Assembly (NCBI GenBank): GCA_947088515.1
Contig: CAMUHA010000005.1
Coordinates: 1-43,233, forward strand
Length of the DNA: 43,233 bases
Direction: 5' to 3'
DNA from: an uncultured bacterium
Lineage (GTDB): Bacteria; Bacillota; Clostridia; Lachnospirales; Lachnospiraceae
Shown here: positions 42,860-43,233 of the stretch, piece after piece
How positions within the stretch are numbered: position 1 is the stretch's first letter
How the letters are laid out: each line of letters starts with the position of its first letter
The notes under the pieces: generated by a model
Seen by the model: only the letters and a program-made list of their open reading frames with translations
What the model was told of the DNA's origin: nothing
The model's database searches: none
Program-made: the position numbers and the translations under genes

Positions 42860-43233
42860 GTATCTTTTGAGGATGCAGTTATATAATCTTTTTGGAATTA
42901 ACCGATTGATTCATTCTCGTGATAAACAGGAAAAACAACGTTCTGCGATTGTTGGTGCTTTAGGACTTACCGCCATTGCTATTCTTGTAGTCTATACGGT
43001 GAAATTCAGCAACAGCATGGCAGAAGCGGGACTCAGCAAAGCATTGCCAACGCTCATGGTAGTGGTCTGCTCCTTAGCAACTTTGACCCTTACATTCGTT
43101 AAAAGTACAGGGGTTCTTATTGGATTAAAAGATTATGATATGGTTATGTCCATGCCTGTAAGAACGATTTCTATCGTAACAAGCCGTATAACGATGCTGT
43201 ATCTCATCAATCTGATAATTGGCTTTATAGCCA
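42842..43233 (+). CDS. ABC-2 type permease, N-terminal part, cut by window end
   Basis: From ATG 42842 the frame is open to the end of the window: MKGKYKYLLRMQLYNLFG, then hydrophobic stretches (AIVGALGLTAIAILVVYTV, ALPTLMVVVCSLATLTLTF). At least three membrane helices are visible. It is the partner of the ATPase it overlaps by 18 bases. Confidence 0.85.

Overview
The window looks like chromosome of a motile, low-to-moderate GC Gram-positive bacterium of the Lachnospiraceae (Clostridia). The reasons are strong GGAGG-type ribosome sites, YesN/AraC and LytTR regulators, a SleB-type cell-wall hydrolase, GH31 and LacX-like sugar enzymes, and a TnpV-type mobile-element gene. No rRNA, tRNA or CRISPR array was seen.

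Layout. (1) 1-2827: a flagellin cluster. Its first gene, cut by the window edge, is a flagellin with a HELMH zinc-protease domain in the variable region (a flagellinolysin). Two small conserved-looking genes follow. (2) 2948-5599: a LacX-like aldose epimerase and an orphan YesN-type response regulator. (3) 5600-7828: a gene-poor stretch with a long palindrome present twice, then a TnpB-family protein that has lost all three RuvC catalytic acids, followed by about 210 nt of hairpin-rich DNA resembling an omega RNA with a guide position at its 3' end. There is no tnpA. This resembles the TldR class (nuclease-dead, RNA-guided repressors derived from TnpB), some of which are known to sit beside flagellin genes. 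(4) 7829-17832: a surface or flagellin glycan-decoration cassette. It holds a CDP-glycerol-transferase-like enzyme, GNAT proteins, a carrier protein, a fused cytidylyltransferase/PLP enzyme, a DltA-like adenylating enzyme, a tandem LicD protein and a left-handed beta-helix acyltransferase. It ends in a frameshifted GNAT gene and a truncated MFS gene. The pairing of a CDP-glycerol-transferase-like protein with a nucleotidyltransferase/aminotransferase fusion recalls the phospho-amino-acid flagellin modification genes of Clostridioides difficile (type A), so flagellin is a reasonable substrate.

(5) 17897-29549: an operon equivalent to the E. coli yehL-yehM-yehP-yehQ-yehI set (MoxR ATPase, DUF5682, vWA, SWIM zinc finger, DUF4132) with one extra small helical protein, followed by an AlkC/AlkD-like alkylation repair gene. 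A promoter and a leader able to form alternative hairpins precede it. (6) 29617-32828: a LytTR regulator, a SleB-like hydrolase, a small membrane protein and an AgrC-like sensor kinase. (7) 33072-39869: housekeeping and accessory genes (DUF362, ferritin-like, YCII-like, GH31, PAP2, pRiA4b ORF-3-like). (8) 39883-40556: two decayed insertion-sequence transposases on the minus strand. (9) 40758-43233: mobile-element-type cargo: TnpV, a winged-helix regulator, a short DUF1648-like protein and an ABC exporter. Near-identical 14-bp palindromes overlap the -10 boxes of both the regulator and the exporter operon, which looks like a self-contained repressor circuit.

The most novel-looking item is the dead TnpB-like protein plus omega-RNA-like region placed between a protease-flagellin gene and a probable flagellin-decoration cassette. 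Its guide target could not be found inside this window.
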